From the IMG/VR virus record IMGVR_UViG_3300030012_001726, positions 1-32,307 of that record: a stretch of 32,307 bases of DNA; one strand, written 5' to 3'. The translations under genes and the position numbers were made by a program. Origin of the DNA: a virus. The notes under the pieces are model-generated. The model did no database searches, had not been told where the DNA came from, and saw nothing but the letters and a program-made list of their open reading frames with translations. Positions 7,310 through 14,898 of this stretch are shown here, piece by piece (positions within the stretch are counted from its first letter, which is position 1; each line of letters begins with the position of its first letter).

Positions 7310-8254
7310 ATGGAACAAGAAAATATACAAACAGACACCCCTCAAGAAGGAGCTAACGAAAAACAATATCAATCTTTAGAAGATGCAGTTTTTAGTGGTG
7401 ATTTTAATGATGGCTCTGGTAATATTTCTGATGTTTTTACTACAGGAAATGAAGGAGAAACAAAACAAGAGGCTGCTCCAGTTCAACAAGAACAAGCACA
7501 ACCCTCTACCCCAGTTCAGAATGAGCAAACTGATAATGATCAAAAAAGATTTCAATATTGGCAATCTCAAGCTGACAAACTAAAAAATGAAAATGCTAGA
7601 CTTCAAGCTCAATTACAACAACCTGTACAAGCAGCACCTGTTGCACAAGAGCCTCAAGAAGAAGCATTTCCAGATGCTCCTGCAAAGCCTGAAAGACCTT
7701 TGCATTTTAGTAGAGAGGAAGCATTAAGTGATCCTCAAAGCGAAAGTGCTAGGTATGTAGATAGTGTAGAAGCTTGGCGTGATGACATGGTAGAATACAC
7801 TGCTTTAAAAAATGAGTATAACAATGCAATCCAACAAGAAAAGTTTGACAATCTTGAAAGACAAAGGCAAGAAAACATTAAACGTGCTCAAGCCGAACAG
7901 CAAATGAATAAACAAAAAAATGACCTTGCTGATTATGTTATTGGAAATCATGGTTTCTCTGAAAGTGATGCAGTTGATTTTGTTAATAAAATGTCTGATC
8001 CCTCTTCTATCAATGTAGATAATCTTGTACAACTATACAGACTAAGTCAAGGGCAACCTGTTGTAAATCAAAATACACCAGCACCTGCTCCTACACCAAG
8101 TGCAGACTTCCAGCAAGTACAAAATGCACAGCAAGTACCATCTCCTATGGGAGTGTTACCTTCTGGGCAAGGAAATACTGACGGAAGAAGTATGGAAGAT
8201 AAGATTATGGACACAATGATAGGGAATTTTGATAGTAAAAACCCTTGGAAGTAA
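7310..8254 (+). CDS. Probable capsid scaffolding protein
   Basis: A 314-residue protein between portal and major capsid genes, the usual place for the assembly scaffold. It is acidic, Gln-rich and low in aromatic residues. Residues ~75-105 have a coiled-coil look (FQYWQSQADKLKNENARLQA), and a second charged helix spans about 155-205. Residues 105-130 are Pro/Ala/Gln-rich and probably flexible. The C-terminus is short and ends NPWK. No protease motif is seen, so this is a bare scaffold rather than a protease fusion. GAGAGA at about 7295 serves as a modest ribosome site. The assignment rests on composition and position rather than on a conserved motif. Confidence 0.75.
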   Translation: MEQENIQTDTPQEGANEKQYQSLEDAVFSGDFNDGSGNISDVFTTGNEGETKQEAAPVQQEQAQPSTPVQNEQTDNDQKRFQYWQSQADKLKNENARLQAQLQQPVQAAPVAQEPQEEAFPDAPAKPERPLHFSREEALSDPQSESARYVDSVEAWRDDMVEYTALKNEYNNAIQQEKFDNLERQRQENIKRAQAEQQMNKQKNDLADYVIGNHGFSESDAVDFVNKMSDPSSINVDNLVQLYRLSQGQPVVNQNTPAPAPTPSADFQQVQNAQQVPSPMGVLPSGQGNTDGRSMEDKIMDTMIGNFDSKNPWK

Positions 8255-8323
8255 TTAATTAACCGCTCTAACCAAAGGCCTAACAAGGCAGCTGAGGAAG
8301 AGTAAAATAAAGGATGGAATCGA
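8255..8323 (+). promoter_or_regulatory. Leader between scaffold and major capsid genes
   Basis: This 69-base gap is the largest in the capsid block. It contains a small inverted repeat, GCCT-AACA-AGGC (8278-8289), and a ribosome site AAAGGA (8309-8314) before the capsid ATG. No convincing -35/-10 pair is seen. It may support extra capsid protein synthesis, but the hairpin is short. Confidence 0.25.
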
Positions 8324-9652
8324 ATGGGAACATTTTATTCAGGTATGGCTGGTAATGACCTCAATTCTAGTGTCGATATAAATGATACTAGGCGAAAGTT
8401 TAATTTCGGTGAGAGAGTTGCTGAGCTTGCTCCAATGCAAAGTCCATTCTTCGTATATTTATCGAAGGTGGCAAAGAAGGCTACTAATGATCCTGTGTTT
8501 AAATTTCTTGAACAAAGACATCAGTGGCAAAGACGTAACTTTAATTTAGGTGATTCATCAAATAATCAGACCTATTCATTAGGAGATATAATGGATGGTG
8601 ATGCTACAAGTAATACTATTAAAACATATGTAAATTATGACAAATATGGTAAAATTCAAAGTACTGAATATAAGCCAGAGTTTTTTGTTGAAGGTTTGAT
8701 AGTAGCAGTTGTAGATACAGGTGGCACAGTAAGAAGGTTTAGAGTAAATGCTACTCCTTCTGTTACTAGTGGTGCAGGTACTGTAGAAGTTGTTCTTAAG
8801 GCAGAATTTACAGGAGATGCTGCTTTTGCTGATGACGCTAAAGGACAAGTAATTGGTAGTGCATATGCTGAAGGAACTGATAGTCCTGTTGGTTGGGAAG
8901 ATAAATTATTTGACAGAGAAGGATATTGTCAAATCTTCAAAACTGGCATGAATATCTTTTCTGGCACTGCAATGGCTACTGAGTATAGAGGTATTGCTAA
9001 TGAGTTTCAAAGAATATGGCAAGATAAACTAATGGAACACAAAATGGACATAGAACAAGCTATGTTATTTGGTGTCGGAGCATCTAGTAATGAGCAAGCA
9101 ACAACTGCTCCTATTAGAACTACTTGGGGTATCTTACCTTATACTGAAACTTATGGTAAAGTATACAATATGTCTTATGCTTCATCAGGATATGATGCAA
9201 TTTTAGATGCGATGGAAGATTTCTTCGCTCCTGAATCTGGAAATAGTGGTAATAAATTAGTATTGGCTTCAAGAAAAGTTATTACATACTTAAACAAATT
9301 AGGAAGTGGAAGTTTTCTAAACAACTCTATAGGCTCATCTCAATATAAATTAGACGTACAATCTATTCCAGGTGCTTTTGGGCATCAAGTAACAATGGTA
9401 AATACTATATTTGGTAATTTACATTTTGTTCAAGAGCCCTTATTAAGAGGACCTTGGGAAGATTACTGCGTTGCAATTGATATGAAAAATGTTGCTTATA
9501 GACCTTTAATAGGTAATGGACATAGTCGTGATACCTTCATTGAAACTAACATACAAGATAACGGTGTTGATGGTAGACAAGATCAGATTATTACAGAAGC
9601 TGGTCTTGAAATTAGTGTACCTGAAACTCATGCTATTCTTAAGTTTAGTTAG
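8324..9652 (+). CDS. Major capsid protein, SU10/DUF5309-like
   Basis: A 442-residue protein following the scaffold. The N-terminal stretch around residues 30-70 (ELAPMQSPFFVYLSKVAKKATNDPVFKFLEQRHQW) fits the start of SU10-type major head proteins (PF17236, formerly DUF5309, from memory), where a similar APNxTPFxxxLxKxGKKxTxDPxFxWLE pattern occurs. Later segments such as NKLVLASRKVITYLN (about 308-322) and IQDNGVDGRQDQIITEAGLEI near the end also fit this capsid type. The HK97 fold is expected. AAAGGA at 8309-8314 precedes ATG with good spacing. No delta domain or protease is fused. Confidence 0.9.
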   Translation: MGTFYSGMAGNDLNSSVDINDTRRKFNFGERVAELAPMQSPFFVYLSKVAKKATNDPVFKFLEQRHQWQRRNFNLGDSSNNQTYSLGDIMDGDATSNTIKTYVNYDKYGKIQSTEYKPEFFVEGLIVAVVDTGGTVRRFRVNATPSVTSGAGTVEVVLKAEFTGDAAFADDAKGQVIGSAYAEGTDSPVGWEDKLFDREGYCQIFKTGMNIFSGTAMATEYRGIANEFQRIWQDKLMEHKMDIEQAMLFGVGASSNEQATTAPIRTTWGILPYTETYGKVYNMSYASSGYDAILDAMEDFFAPESGNSGNKLVLASRKVITYLNKLGSGSFLNNSIGSSQYKLDVQSIPGAFGHQVTMVNTIFGNLHFVQEPLLRGPWEDYCVAIDMKNVAYRPLIGNGHSRDTFIETNIQDNGVDGRQDQIITEAGLEISVPETHAILKFS

Positions 9653-9657
9653 GAGGT
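9651..9657 (+). promoter_or_regulatory. Very strong ribosome binding site after the capsid gene
   Basis: AGGAGGT, a 7-base perfect complement to the 16S anti-Shine-Dalgarno, overlaps the major capsid stop codon (TAG, 9650-9652) and sits 4 bases before ATG 9662. It is the strongest such site I see in the window and suggests the next protein is needed in large amounts. Confidence 0.7.
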
Positions 9658-9661
9658 TATT

Positions 9662-10132
9662 ATGGCATTTACATACGCAAAAGAAGATGGTTATGTTAAG
9701 GCTACAGAAACTGTAACTATAGCTAGTGGTGCAGGTGATACTGCAAGTAGTTCGTTAAAATGTACTGGCAAAAGCATTGTTTTAGTGCAAGCAGATACGG
9801 CTACTCATTTAACTGCAAAATTACAATATACTATGGATTCTGGCCAAGATGTAACTGTAGGTGGTATAGGTGCCGACCCTTCAGCAGCTTTATCTTCTAG
9901 TAGTCAGACTTGGTATGAAGCTAAGGCTACAGAAGCGGACGCTGAAACTGGTGCTACTGCAGATGATACTTTAGAAGCATTTATTGTGCCTAAAAATGCA
10001 CAATATGTTAGAGTATTGTATACAGCAGGTGGCAGTTATGGCGGTGGTAGTGAAGCTATTGAACTATGGCTTGATAATACTAATTCTGGTATAGGTTTTA
10101 GTATTACTGGTATAGGGGCAGACCCATCTTAA
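9662..10132 (+). CDS. Putative head decoration or head-associated protein
   Basis: A 156-residue Gly/Ala/Ser/Thr-rich protein with no recognised family. It appears all-beta: TETVTIASGAG, SIVLVQADTATHLTAKLQYTM, YVRVLYTAG and EAIELWLDN read as alternating strands. A heptad GIGADPS occurs twice, once internally (about residues 68-74) and once as the last seven residues. Position directly after the capsid gene and the very strong ribosome site point to a high-copy capsid decoration or cement protein, which is inference. The gene is followed by the GC-rich hairpin at 10153-10181. Confidence 0.6.
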   Translation: MAFTYAKEDGYVKATETVTIASGAGDTASSSLKCTGKSIVLVQADTATHLTAKLQYTMDSGQDVTVGGIGADPSAALSSSSQTWYEAKATEADAETGATADDTLEAFIVPKNAQYVRVLYTAGGSYGGGSEAIELWLDNTNSGIGFSITGIGADPS

Positions 10133-10152
10133 TAAGTAGTAGTTTAACTAAT

Positions 10153-10181
10153 CGCAGAGGGGGCCTTGTGCCCCTTCTGTG
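10153..10181 (+). terminator. GC-rich hairpin, probable (leaky) terminator after the capsid genes
   Basis: CAGAGGGGGC (10155-10164) pairs with GCCCCTTCTG (10170-10179) around a 5-base CTTGT loop. The stem is 10 bp with one G-U pair, extended by two more pairs at the base. It is by far the most GC-rich hairpin in this AT-rich window. The following tract is only GCAAATTT, so it lacks a long U-run and may act as an attenuator or mRNA-stabilising stem rather than a full stop. Downstream genes are on the same strand. Confidence 0.65.
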
Positions 10182-10200
10182 CAAATTTAAGGAGAAATAA

Positions 10201-10659
10201 ATGGCTTGGGACAGATTTCATAAAAGCGTGAATGGTAATGGGGGAGTAAGTGCAACTACAGGTTATTTGTCTGAGACAATTACCTTGGGCGATAATGCTG
10301 ACGCAAATACAAGCCAATTAACTATTCCAACAAAATCTGATGCTACAATATTAGTAATGTTTAGTGCAGATTTAGCAGCTGATACATATGTTCAAATAGA
10401 GCATAGTGTAGATGGCTCAACATGGTTTAAACAAGGTGAATTTGAAGAAGATGCCAGTGTTGACCATGATGATATAAGTAAAAATATGGCAAAAATAGCA
10501 GCTATTGATGATAGTTTAGTTAGTGAAGATCAAGGTATGATGATGTTATATCAAATAGACACTCATGGAGCTGGTGTTTATACAAGATTTACAGTAAAAG
10601 CAAATGGACAAAATGAGAGTAGTAAAACAGCTACTTTTTATTTTATTCCACATTTTTAA
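10201..10659 (+). CDS. Hypothetical small head/tail-associated beta protein
   Basis: A 152-residue protein with a good ribosome site (AAGGAG, 10190-10195). It reads as a beta-sandwich: DATILVMFSADLAADTYVQI, VDGSTWFKQGEF, YTRFTVKANGQ and TATFYFIPHF. There is no signal peptide or Cys. The layout parallels the 9662 gene (strand pattern, an embedded VxxSxDG-type turn), so the two could be related or both be virion surface proteins. No family is recognised. Confidence 0.6.
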   Translation: MAWDRFHKSVNGNGGVSATTGYLSETITLGDNADANTSQLTIPTKSDATILVMFSADLAADTYVQIEHSVDGSTWFKQGEFEEDASVDHDDISKNMAKIAAIDDSLVSEDQGMMMLYQIDTHGAGVYTRFTVKANGQNESSKTATFYFIPHF

Positions 10660-10673
10660 TTAAAGGAGAAAAC

Positions 10674-10925
10674 ATGGCAGAAAGTAAGAAAGTTAGTATA
10701 AATTTGGTTGGGGTAACAACAGTAAATATTGCAAATCCTCAAGCAAGTATGCAACCAGGAAGTAAACCTGGCATGGGCATGAAAGGGCCTGGTAAAGATG
10801 TAAAAGGTGGTATGAAAGGCATGAAAGGTGGCAAGATGGTAAAAATAAAATCTAAAGTCACTAAGTCTAAAACACCTGCTAAAAAACCTTCAAAACCTTC
10901 AAAAGGTAAAGGTGGCAAAGGGTAG
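10674..10925 (+). CDS. Small Lys/Gly/Met-rich protein (83 aa)
   Basis: Starts after AAAGGAG (10663-10669). Residues 1-20 form a short beta-like segment (KVSINLVGVTTVNIANPQ). The rest is low-complexity Gly-Met-Lys (GMKGPGKDVKGGMKGMKGGK) and then Lys-Ser-Pro repeats ending KGKGGKG. It is strongly basic. The function is unknown; a disordered DNA- or capsid-binding protein is possible. The stop overlaps the next GTG start (TAGTG). Confidence 0.6.
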   Translation: MAESKKVSINLVGVTTVNIANPQASMQPGSKPGMGMKGPGKDVKGGMKGMKGGKMVKIKSKVTKSKTPAKKPSKPSKGKGGKG

Positions 10926-11044
10926 TGCCTAAAGTAAAAAAAATAGCTAATAGATTTTCTGGGAGCTTTGGTAATCCATGGCATGGATCTGTAAACCCTG
11001 ATACTCGCAGAAAGTTAAATTTAAAAAAGAAAAAAGGTAAATAA
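10925..11044 (+). CDS. Tiny basic protein (39 aa), GTG start
   Basis: The frame runs from a GTG that overlaps the previous stop to a TAA that overlaps the next ATG, filling the gap exactly. The product begins MPKVKKIANRFSGSFGNPWH and ends in LKKKKGK. The precise one-base overlaps at both ends and the non-random middle support a real gene. Function unknown. Confidence 0.5.
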   Translation: MPKVKKIANRFSGSFGNPWHGSVNPDTRRKLNLKKKKGK

Positions 11045-11742
11045 TGGCAACACCAGGAGCAACTCTAGCTGATAGAATAACAGATTTAATAGGTTCTGAT
11101 TATGCAACAGTACCTAATTTAAGTTATAAGGATTTGATTAATTCTGCATATAATGAAATTATAGATTTAATATATCCTGAAATTTTAGTTAAATATTCTA
11201 GAACTCCTGGTATACTAACAGAAAATTCCGAATGGCTTGTTGAAGATAGAAAGATTTTGTTAGTTACTAGAGTTGATGCTGAAACTAGTGGAATTGAAAG
11301 ACAATGTACTTTAATTGATAGAAAGCAATTTGAACAAGCAAAAGACAGTAATAGTATTTATTTTGCAACTGCATTTAGTCCTGTTTTTACTTATGATTCA
11401 GGAAATGCAGGAGCAAGTACATTGACAGTTCTTCCTGTTCCAACAGCTAATCAAAAAGCTCGTATATTTTATTTTAATTATGCTAATGATAGTACTGATT
11501 TAACTAGTGTAACTGCAGCAACTTTAAATACTAGCTATTATTTACCTGGAACCTTATTAAATGCAATAGCATTAAAGTCTTCTATAAATATACTTAATGC
11601 ATATATAAGTAACTTTGTTCAAGACGATGAAGATAATGAATTGCAACAAATGGTAGAAAAACAAATTGTTTTATTGCAAAATTCTTATGCATCTGAAATG
11701 AGTAGATTTAGCGATATGCAAAAACAAAAAGGAACTGAATAA
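11044..11742 (+). CDS. Putative head-tail adaptor (connector) protein
   Basis: A 232-residue protein starting with helices typical of phage adaptors: TLADRITDLIG, then LSYKDLINSAYNEIIDLIYPEIL (26-48). The middle is beta-rich, including a RIFYFNY strand near residue 140. The C-terminal third is helical (NAIALKSSINILNAYISNF and DNELQQMVEKQIVLLQ). Helix bundle, beta insert, helix fits P22 gp4- or SU10-type adaptors that sit under the portal. Position after the head genes and before the tail genes agrees. Sequence identity with a named family was not established. Confidence 0.5.
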   Translation: MATPGATLADRITDLIGSDYATVPNLSYKDLINSAYNEIIDLIYPEILVKYSRTPGILTENSEWLVEDRKILLVTRVDAETSGIERQCTLIDRKQFEQAKDSNSIYFATAFSPVFTYDSGNAGASTLTVLPVPTANQKARIFYFNYANDSTDLTSVTAATLNTSYYLPGTLLNAIALKSSINILNAYISNFVQDDEDNELQQMVEKQIVLLQNSYASEMSRFSDMQKQKGTE

Positions 11743-12020
11743 TGACTATTAAAGAAATGATAGAATTAGTACATCAGCATCATCCTCATTTAAAAGAAGT
11801 AGAAATTATTAAGCTTTTAAATAGAGCTAAAGATGACTTTTGTGCTAAAACAGAAATAGTCAAAGATAGTTATACTTTTAACACTGTAGCAAATCAAAGA
11901 TATTATGATGTTGATAATAGAATATTAAAAGTAAAAAGTGTGTGGGTAGATAGTGTAAAAATTTCTAAAATGATAGGCAAGCCTGTTATTGATGATACTG
12001 ATGCAGGAGAATATACATAA
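11742..12020 (+). CDS. Adaptor-like protein, N-terminal part (92 aa)
   Basis: A 92-residue protein: MTIKEMIELVHQHHPHLKEV, then EIIKLLNRAKDDFCAKTEIV, then a beta part (TFNTVANQRYYDVDNRILKVKSVWVD). This is the usual first half of an adaptor, with helices that place an LNxAxxDFxxKT motif before strands. It stops where the second half would be expected, and the next gene supplies that half, overlapping by one base (TAATG) in a different frame. I read the pair as a two-gene form of one adaptor fold. Confidence 0.55.
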   Translation: MTIKEMIELVHQHHPHLKEVEIIKLLNRAKDDFCAKTEIVKDSYTFNTVANQRYYDVDNRILKVKSVWVDSVKISKMIGKPVIDDTDAGEYT

Positions 12021-12409
12021 TGGCAAGTAAAATAACAACAGCATGGTATATAGACAAATTAGGTAAAATGGGATTTGTAGAAAAAGGAACTAATGCAGTT
12101 ACTAGAAATGGATATACTACTGATTGGACATCTATATCTAGTGTTAAGCCTGTAAGGCTATATGCAGTTTCTAGAGATGTTGATTTAAGTATTAATAATT
12201 TAACAGGTACTTGGTCTCAAATACCTATTCAGTTTCATGAAGCAATTGTATATAAAGTTATATCAATGGGTTACAAAGATCCTAGAAATATGGAATTAGA
12301 AAATGCTCAATACTTTGATATGGAATATCAAAAAGGTGTAAAAGAAGGTAAGAAATTTAGTAAATCAAATTATACGGATATAGGATCAATATCCCCTCAA
12401 GACTTTTAA
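12020..12409 (+). CDS. Adaptor-like protein, C-terminal part (129 aa)
   Basis: A 129-residue protein with its own ribosome site (AGGAG, 12005-12009) ten bases before ATG. It begins with beta segments (TAWYIDKLGKMGFV; KPVRLYAVSRDVDLSI) and ends with IPIQFHEAIVYKVISMGYKDP followed by a helix with YFDMEYQKGVKEGKKF. The IPxxFHEAIVxxxI then YFxxEYxxGV pattern is what I expect at the C-terminus of full-length phage adaptors. Together with the preceding 92-residue protein it would make a normal-length adaptor of about 220 residues. Confidence 0.55.
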   Translation: MASKITTAWYIDKLGKMGFVEKGTNAVTRNGYTTDWTSISSVKPVRLYAVSRDVDLSINNLTGTWSQIPIQFHEAIVYKVISMGYKDPRNMELENAQYFDMEYQKGVKEGKKFSKSNYTDIGSISPQDF

Positions 12410-12418
12410 GGAGTATTT

Positions 12419-13954
12419 ATGGCAACTTGGACAAAGGAAGTAGTAGATTTATCAGTAGCAGGTTCTTCGCTTACTGTCGATAGTATTAAAATAGATGGTA
12501 CAAATATAGGACATACAGATGACACAGATTTGTTGTCTTTAGCAAGTGGTACATTAACTGTTAATGGAGCACTGTCTACAACTACTTTAGCAACTTCTGG
12601 AGATGCAACAGTAGGTGGCAATTTAACAATTACTGGAAATATTCTGACATTTGGTAATGGGGAAATTGTAAGCAATGTAGGTGATGAAACTATGACACTT
12701 TCTAGTCCTGTCGTAGAGGTAAATGCAATAACTAAAACAACTACTGCTTCACTTAGAGTAACGTCAAAAGTAAATTATGATAGTCAATTACTGTTTAGAG
12801 AAGTAATAACTAGTAAATGGTCTATAGCAAATGATGCAACAAATGATAATCTTACTATTGATGCTGGTACTTCTACTGTAGGAGGTGCAACAAAACTTTC
12901 CTTAGACACAAGTGGCAATACTACAATTGCAGGAGGATTAACAACTAATGGTGCTAGTCAATTAAATAGTACTTTAACAGTAGGTGTTAATGATACAGGG
13001 TATGATGTGCAGTTTTATGGAGACACAGCAGCTAATTATATGTTATGGGACACATCACAAGATAAACTTATAATAAATTCATCTGGCAATGCAGGCAACC
13101 TTGAACTTGTATCTACTGATACAGACGCAGAAACTGGGCCTGGAATTAATCTTACAAGGACAGCAGCTGGTGCTGATAATGATTCTATAGGAATGTTAAA
13201 TTTTTATGGACAAGACGGTGGTGGAAATAGCACTTTATATTCAAGAGTTTATTCTCAAATATTAGAAGCAGATGACGGTAATGAACAAGGTTCTTTACAT
13301 TTAGGGGTAATGACTGAATCTAGTAGTGCAAATGCTCTTAAAACAGGTTTATGGATAAAAGGAACTAATACAAATGATACAGTTGATTGCTTTATGCCTA
13401 ATGGTTCTTTAACTATTGGAGGTGACTTAACAGTAACTGGTGGAGATATTGATTTATCTGGAGAAGCTTCTACTATAACTCTTATAGATAATACTACTAG
13501 TGCTTTTAATATAGGTTCTGCAGGAAAAGCAGATTTATTTACAATAAATACAAATGATAACGCAGAAACAGTTGACATAGACGCAGACAGAACTAATGTT
13601 ATAAATTCAGCTATAGGTTCTTTAGCCTTAAAAGGAACATGTACTGGAATTACTGGCAATACAACTAATTCAAATTTAGGTGGTTTGCATTTTGAAGGCC
13701 CTTCATTTGTTAATCAAAGTGGCACTAATACTATTACGCAACACAGCTATATAAAAGTAGATACTGCAGGAGTTCATACTGCAGGATCAGGAACTGCAAC
13801 AATAACAAATGTTTGCTTATTAGATTTAGAAGATAATTTAGGTACAACTAATTCATGTACTACAAATAGTGATAAAACAGGAAATGCAAAATCAGGAACA
13901 ATAAAGGTTAATGTAAATGGTACTATATACCATATACAATTATATGCAAACTAA
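12419..13954 (+). CDS. Tail fibre-like beta-repeat protein
   Basis: A 511-residue protein rich in Thr, Ser, Asn, Gly and Asp, made of short beta repeats: SGDATVGGNLTITGN (about 59-73), ITGN and GGATKLSLDTSGNTTIAGG, then SLTIGGDLTVTGGDIDLSG (about 329-347). Such G-x-L-T-V-T-G repeats are typical of trimeric beta-helical phage fibres and appendages. The C-terminal ~100 residues (KVDTAGVHTAGSG... IKVNVNGTIYHIQLYAN) look like a compact beta domain, perhaps the tip. There is no S74 autoprotease motif. AAGGAG (12408-12413) precedes the start. A receptor-binding or virion-surface role is inferred from composition and position. Confidence 0.7.
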   Translation: MATWTKEVVDLSVAGSSLTVDSIKIDGTNIGHTDDTDLLSLASGTLTVNGALSTTTLATSGDATVGGNLTITGNILTFGNGEIVSNVGDETMTLSSPVVEVNAITKTTTASLRVTSKVNYDSQLLFREVITSKWSIANDATNDNLTIDAGTSTVGGATKLSLDTSGNTTIAGGLTTNGASQLNSTLTVGVNDTGYDVQFYGDTAANYMLWDTSQDKLIINSSGNAGNLELVSTDTDAETGPGINLTRTAAGADNDSIGMLNFYGQDGGGNSTLYSRVYSQILEADDGNEQGSLHLGVMTESSSANALKTGLWIKGTNTNDTVDCFMPNGSLTIGGDLTVTGGDIDLSGEASTITLIDNTTSAFNIGSAGKADLFTINTNDNAETVDIDADRTNVINSAIGSLALKGTCTGITGNTTNSNLGGLHFEGPSFVNQSGTNTITQHSYIKVDTAGVHTAGSGTATITNVCLLDLEDNLGTTNSCTTNSDKTGNAKSGTIKVNVNGTIYHIQLYAN

Positions 13955-14094
13955 TGGATAAAATAAACGAAAAAATAAAAAAGTTAGAACAACAACAAGA
14001 AGCAGCAAAAGAGCTATTTCTTAAGTGCCAAGGTGCAATTGAAATTTTAAAAGAAATGTTAAATGAAGAAACTAAACCTAAAAAAGACAAATAG
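13954..14094 (+). CDS. Small coiled-coil protein (46 aa)
   Basis: The ATG overlaps the fibre stop (TAATG). The product begins MDKINEKIKKLEQQQEAAKE and continues as a charged amphipathic helix ending KPKKDK. Very short Gln/Glu-rich coiled-coil proteins are common next to phage tail genes. No function is known. Confidence 0.6.
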   Translation: MDKINEKIKKLEQQQEAAKELFLKCQGAIEILKEMLNEETKPKKDK

Positions 14095-14161
14095 TTTAAT
14101 AGTGACACTTTGGTTATTAGACAAGTTAGTTATTTTACTATTGTTGATATGGAGCAATTAA
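14063..14161 (+). CDS. Candidate 32-residue single-span membrane peptide
   Basis: It starts inside the preceding gene in another frame, and its TAA is directly followed by the next gene's TTG start. The product has a basic head (MKKLNLKKTN) and a hydrophobic stretch (SLIVTLWLLDKLVILLLLIW). Charge layout and stop/start contact favour a real micro-gene, but no Shine-Dalgarno is seen and the length is marginal. Confidence 0.35.
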   Translation: MKKLNLKKTNSLIVTLWLLDKLVILLLLIWSN

Positions 14162-14470
14162 TTGGATTGGTTGCAATTATTAGAGAGATATGGAGTTCCA
14201 CTTGTAGTAGCTGTTGCTTTTTGGATGTTTATACAAAAACAAAACAAATTTATACAAGATGAGCTACAAAAAGAACTTAGGGAATCATTTAATAGAGTTG
14301 AAAACATTATTGTTAAATTAATAGATCAACAAAAGAAAATGCAATTAGAACAAAAAGGTATAGAAAATAGTTTTAAAACATTAGTTACCATAATAGCAGA
14401 ATTAAGTGGAAATGGTTTGAAAGATAAATTTTTAAGAATGCAAGAAAGAAATGACAACAAAAGATACTAA
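14162..14470 (+). CDS. Holin-like single-span membrane protein
   Basis: A 102-residue protein starting at TTG, since an in-frame TAA lies immediately upstream. GGAG at 14151-14154, seven bases before, supports this start. One membrane segment spans about residues 10-24 (GVPLVVAVAFWMF). It is followed by a charged coiled-coil-like cytoplasmic part. This is the layout of small BhlA/UviB-type holins (one N-terminal span then a charged helix). With the XhlA-like gene next to it, a role in membrane permeabilisation is plausible. Sequence family not proven; it could also be a membrane-associated assembly factor. Confidence 0.5.
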   Translation: MDWLQLLERYGVPLVVAVAFWMFIQKQNKFIQDELQKELRESFNRVENIIVKLIDQQKKMQLEQKGIENSFKTLVTIIAELSGNGLKDKFLRMQERNDNKRY

Positions 14471-14636
14471 GGACGATTTAATCTTATCGCATCTTGAGTA
14501 TATTAGAACAAGAGTTGATCAGATAAATGGTAGAGTTAGAGAAAACGAAAATCAAATATCTTGGATAAAAGGTATAGGATCTACATTTGTTTTTGTAGTT
14601 AGTGCTATACTAACTTGGTTTGGAATAGAAAGATGA
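14451..14636 (+). CDS. XhlA-like membrane protein (possible holin partner)
   Basis: A 61-residue protein: a charged helix with YIRTRVDQINGRVRENENQI (17-36), then one C-terminal membrane span (about 42-58). The pattern helix, NENxIxWxK, membrane segment, short end resembles haemolysin XhlA-type phage proteins that work with a holin. It overlaps the holin-like gene by 20 bases and the next gene by 4 (ATGA), so all three are likely co-translated. Confidence 0.5.
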   Translation: MTTKDTKDDLILSHLEYIRTRVDQINGRVRENENQISWIKGIGSTFVFVVSAILTWFGIER

Positions 14637-14725
14637 TAGAGATTCTGCAAGAAATATTAGCATTTGTTGCAGGATTTTTAACAACTTTTTGTTTAGGATA
14701 TATTATATGGATGGATAGCAAATGA
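14633..14725 (+). CDS. Tiny membrane protein (30 aa)
   Basis: Begins with ATGA overlap and ends with ATGA overlap. The product is MIEILQEILAFVAGFLTTFC followed by a short end LGYIIWMDSK, almost entirely one hydrophobic span. Coupled position between membrane-protein genes supports it. It could be a modulator of the lysis proteins. Function unknown. Confidence 0.5.
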   Translation: MIEILQEILAFVAGFLTTFCLGYIIWMDSK

Positions 14726-14898
14726 TACAAGGATTAGTTTTAAAAATGGTTATACAAGCAGTTATTAAAGCTGTAAAGAAAACTCCTGACAAAATGATTG
14801 CTAGCGATCATGAAAAAAGAATTAAAGCATTAGAAAAAATAGCTCATCCTAAAAAAGAATTAATTTGTAAATGTTGTAAAAATAAGGAGATAGAATGA
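14722..14898 (+). CDS. Small protein with C-terminal Cys cluster (58 aa)
   Basis: Starts in an ATGA overlap. It has an amphipathic N-terminal helix (MIQGLVLKMVIQAVIKAVKK), a charged middle (HEKRIKALEKIAHPKKEL), and ends with CKCC (C49-C52), a possible half zinc site or redox cluster. The HPKKELICK stretch recalls small phage proteins of unknown role. It overlaps the next gene by 4 bases. Confidence 0.55.
   Translation: MIQGLVLKMVIQAVIKAVKKTPDKMIASDHEKRIKALEKIAHPKKELICKCCKNKEIE

Noticed and set aside
11990-12025. Programmed frameshift joining the two adaptor genes
   Set aside because: No slippery heptamer or downstream structure is seen, and the second gene has its own AGGAG site and ATG.
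13255-13659. Reverse-strand frame of 134 codons inside the fibre gene
   Set aside because: Mirror of the Thr/Ser/Gly repeats of the fibre gene; no start signals and no homology I recognise.
14149-14254. ATG at 14149 as the start of the holin-like gene
   Set aside because: It is in another frame and reaches a stop soon after; its GGAG instead serves the TTG start at 14162.
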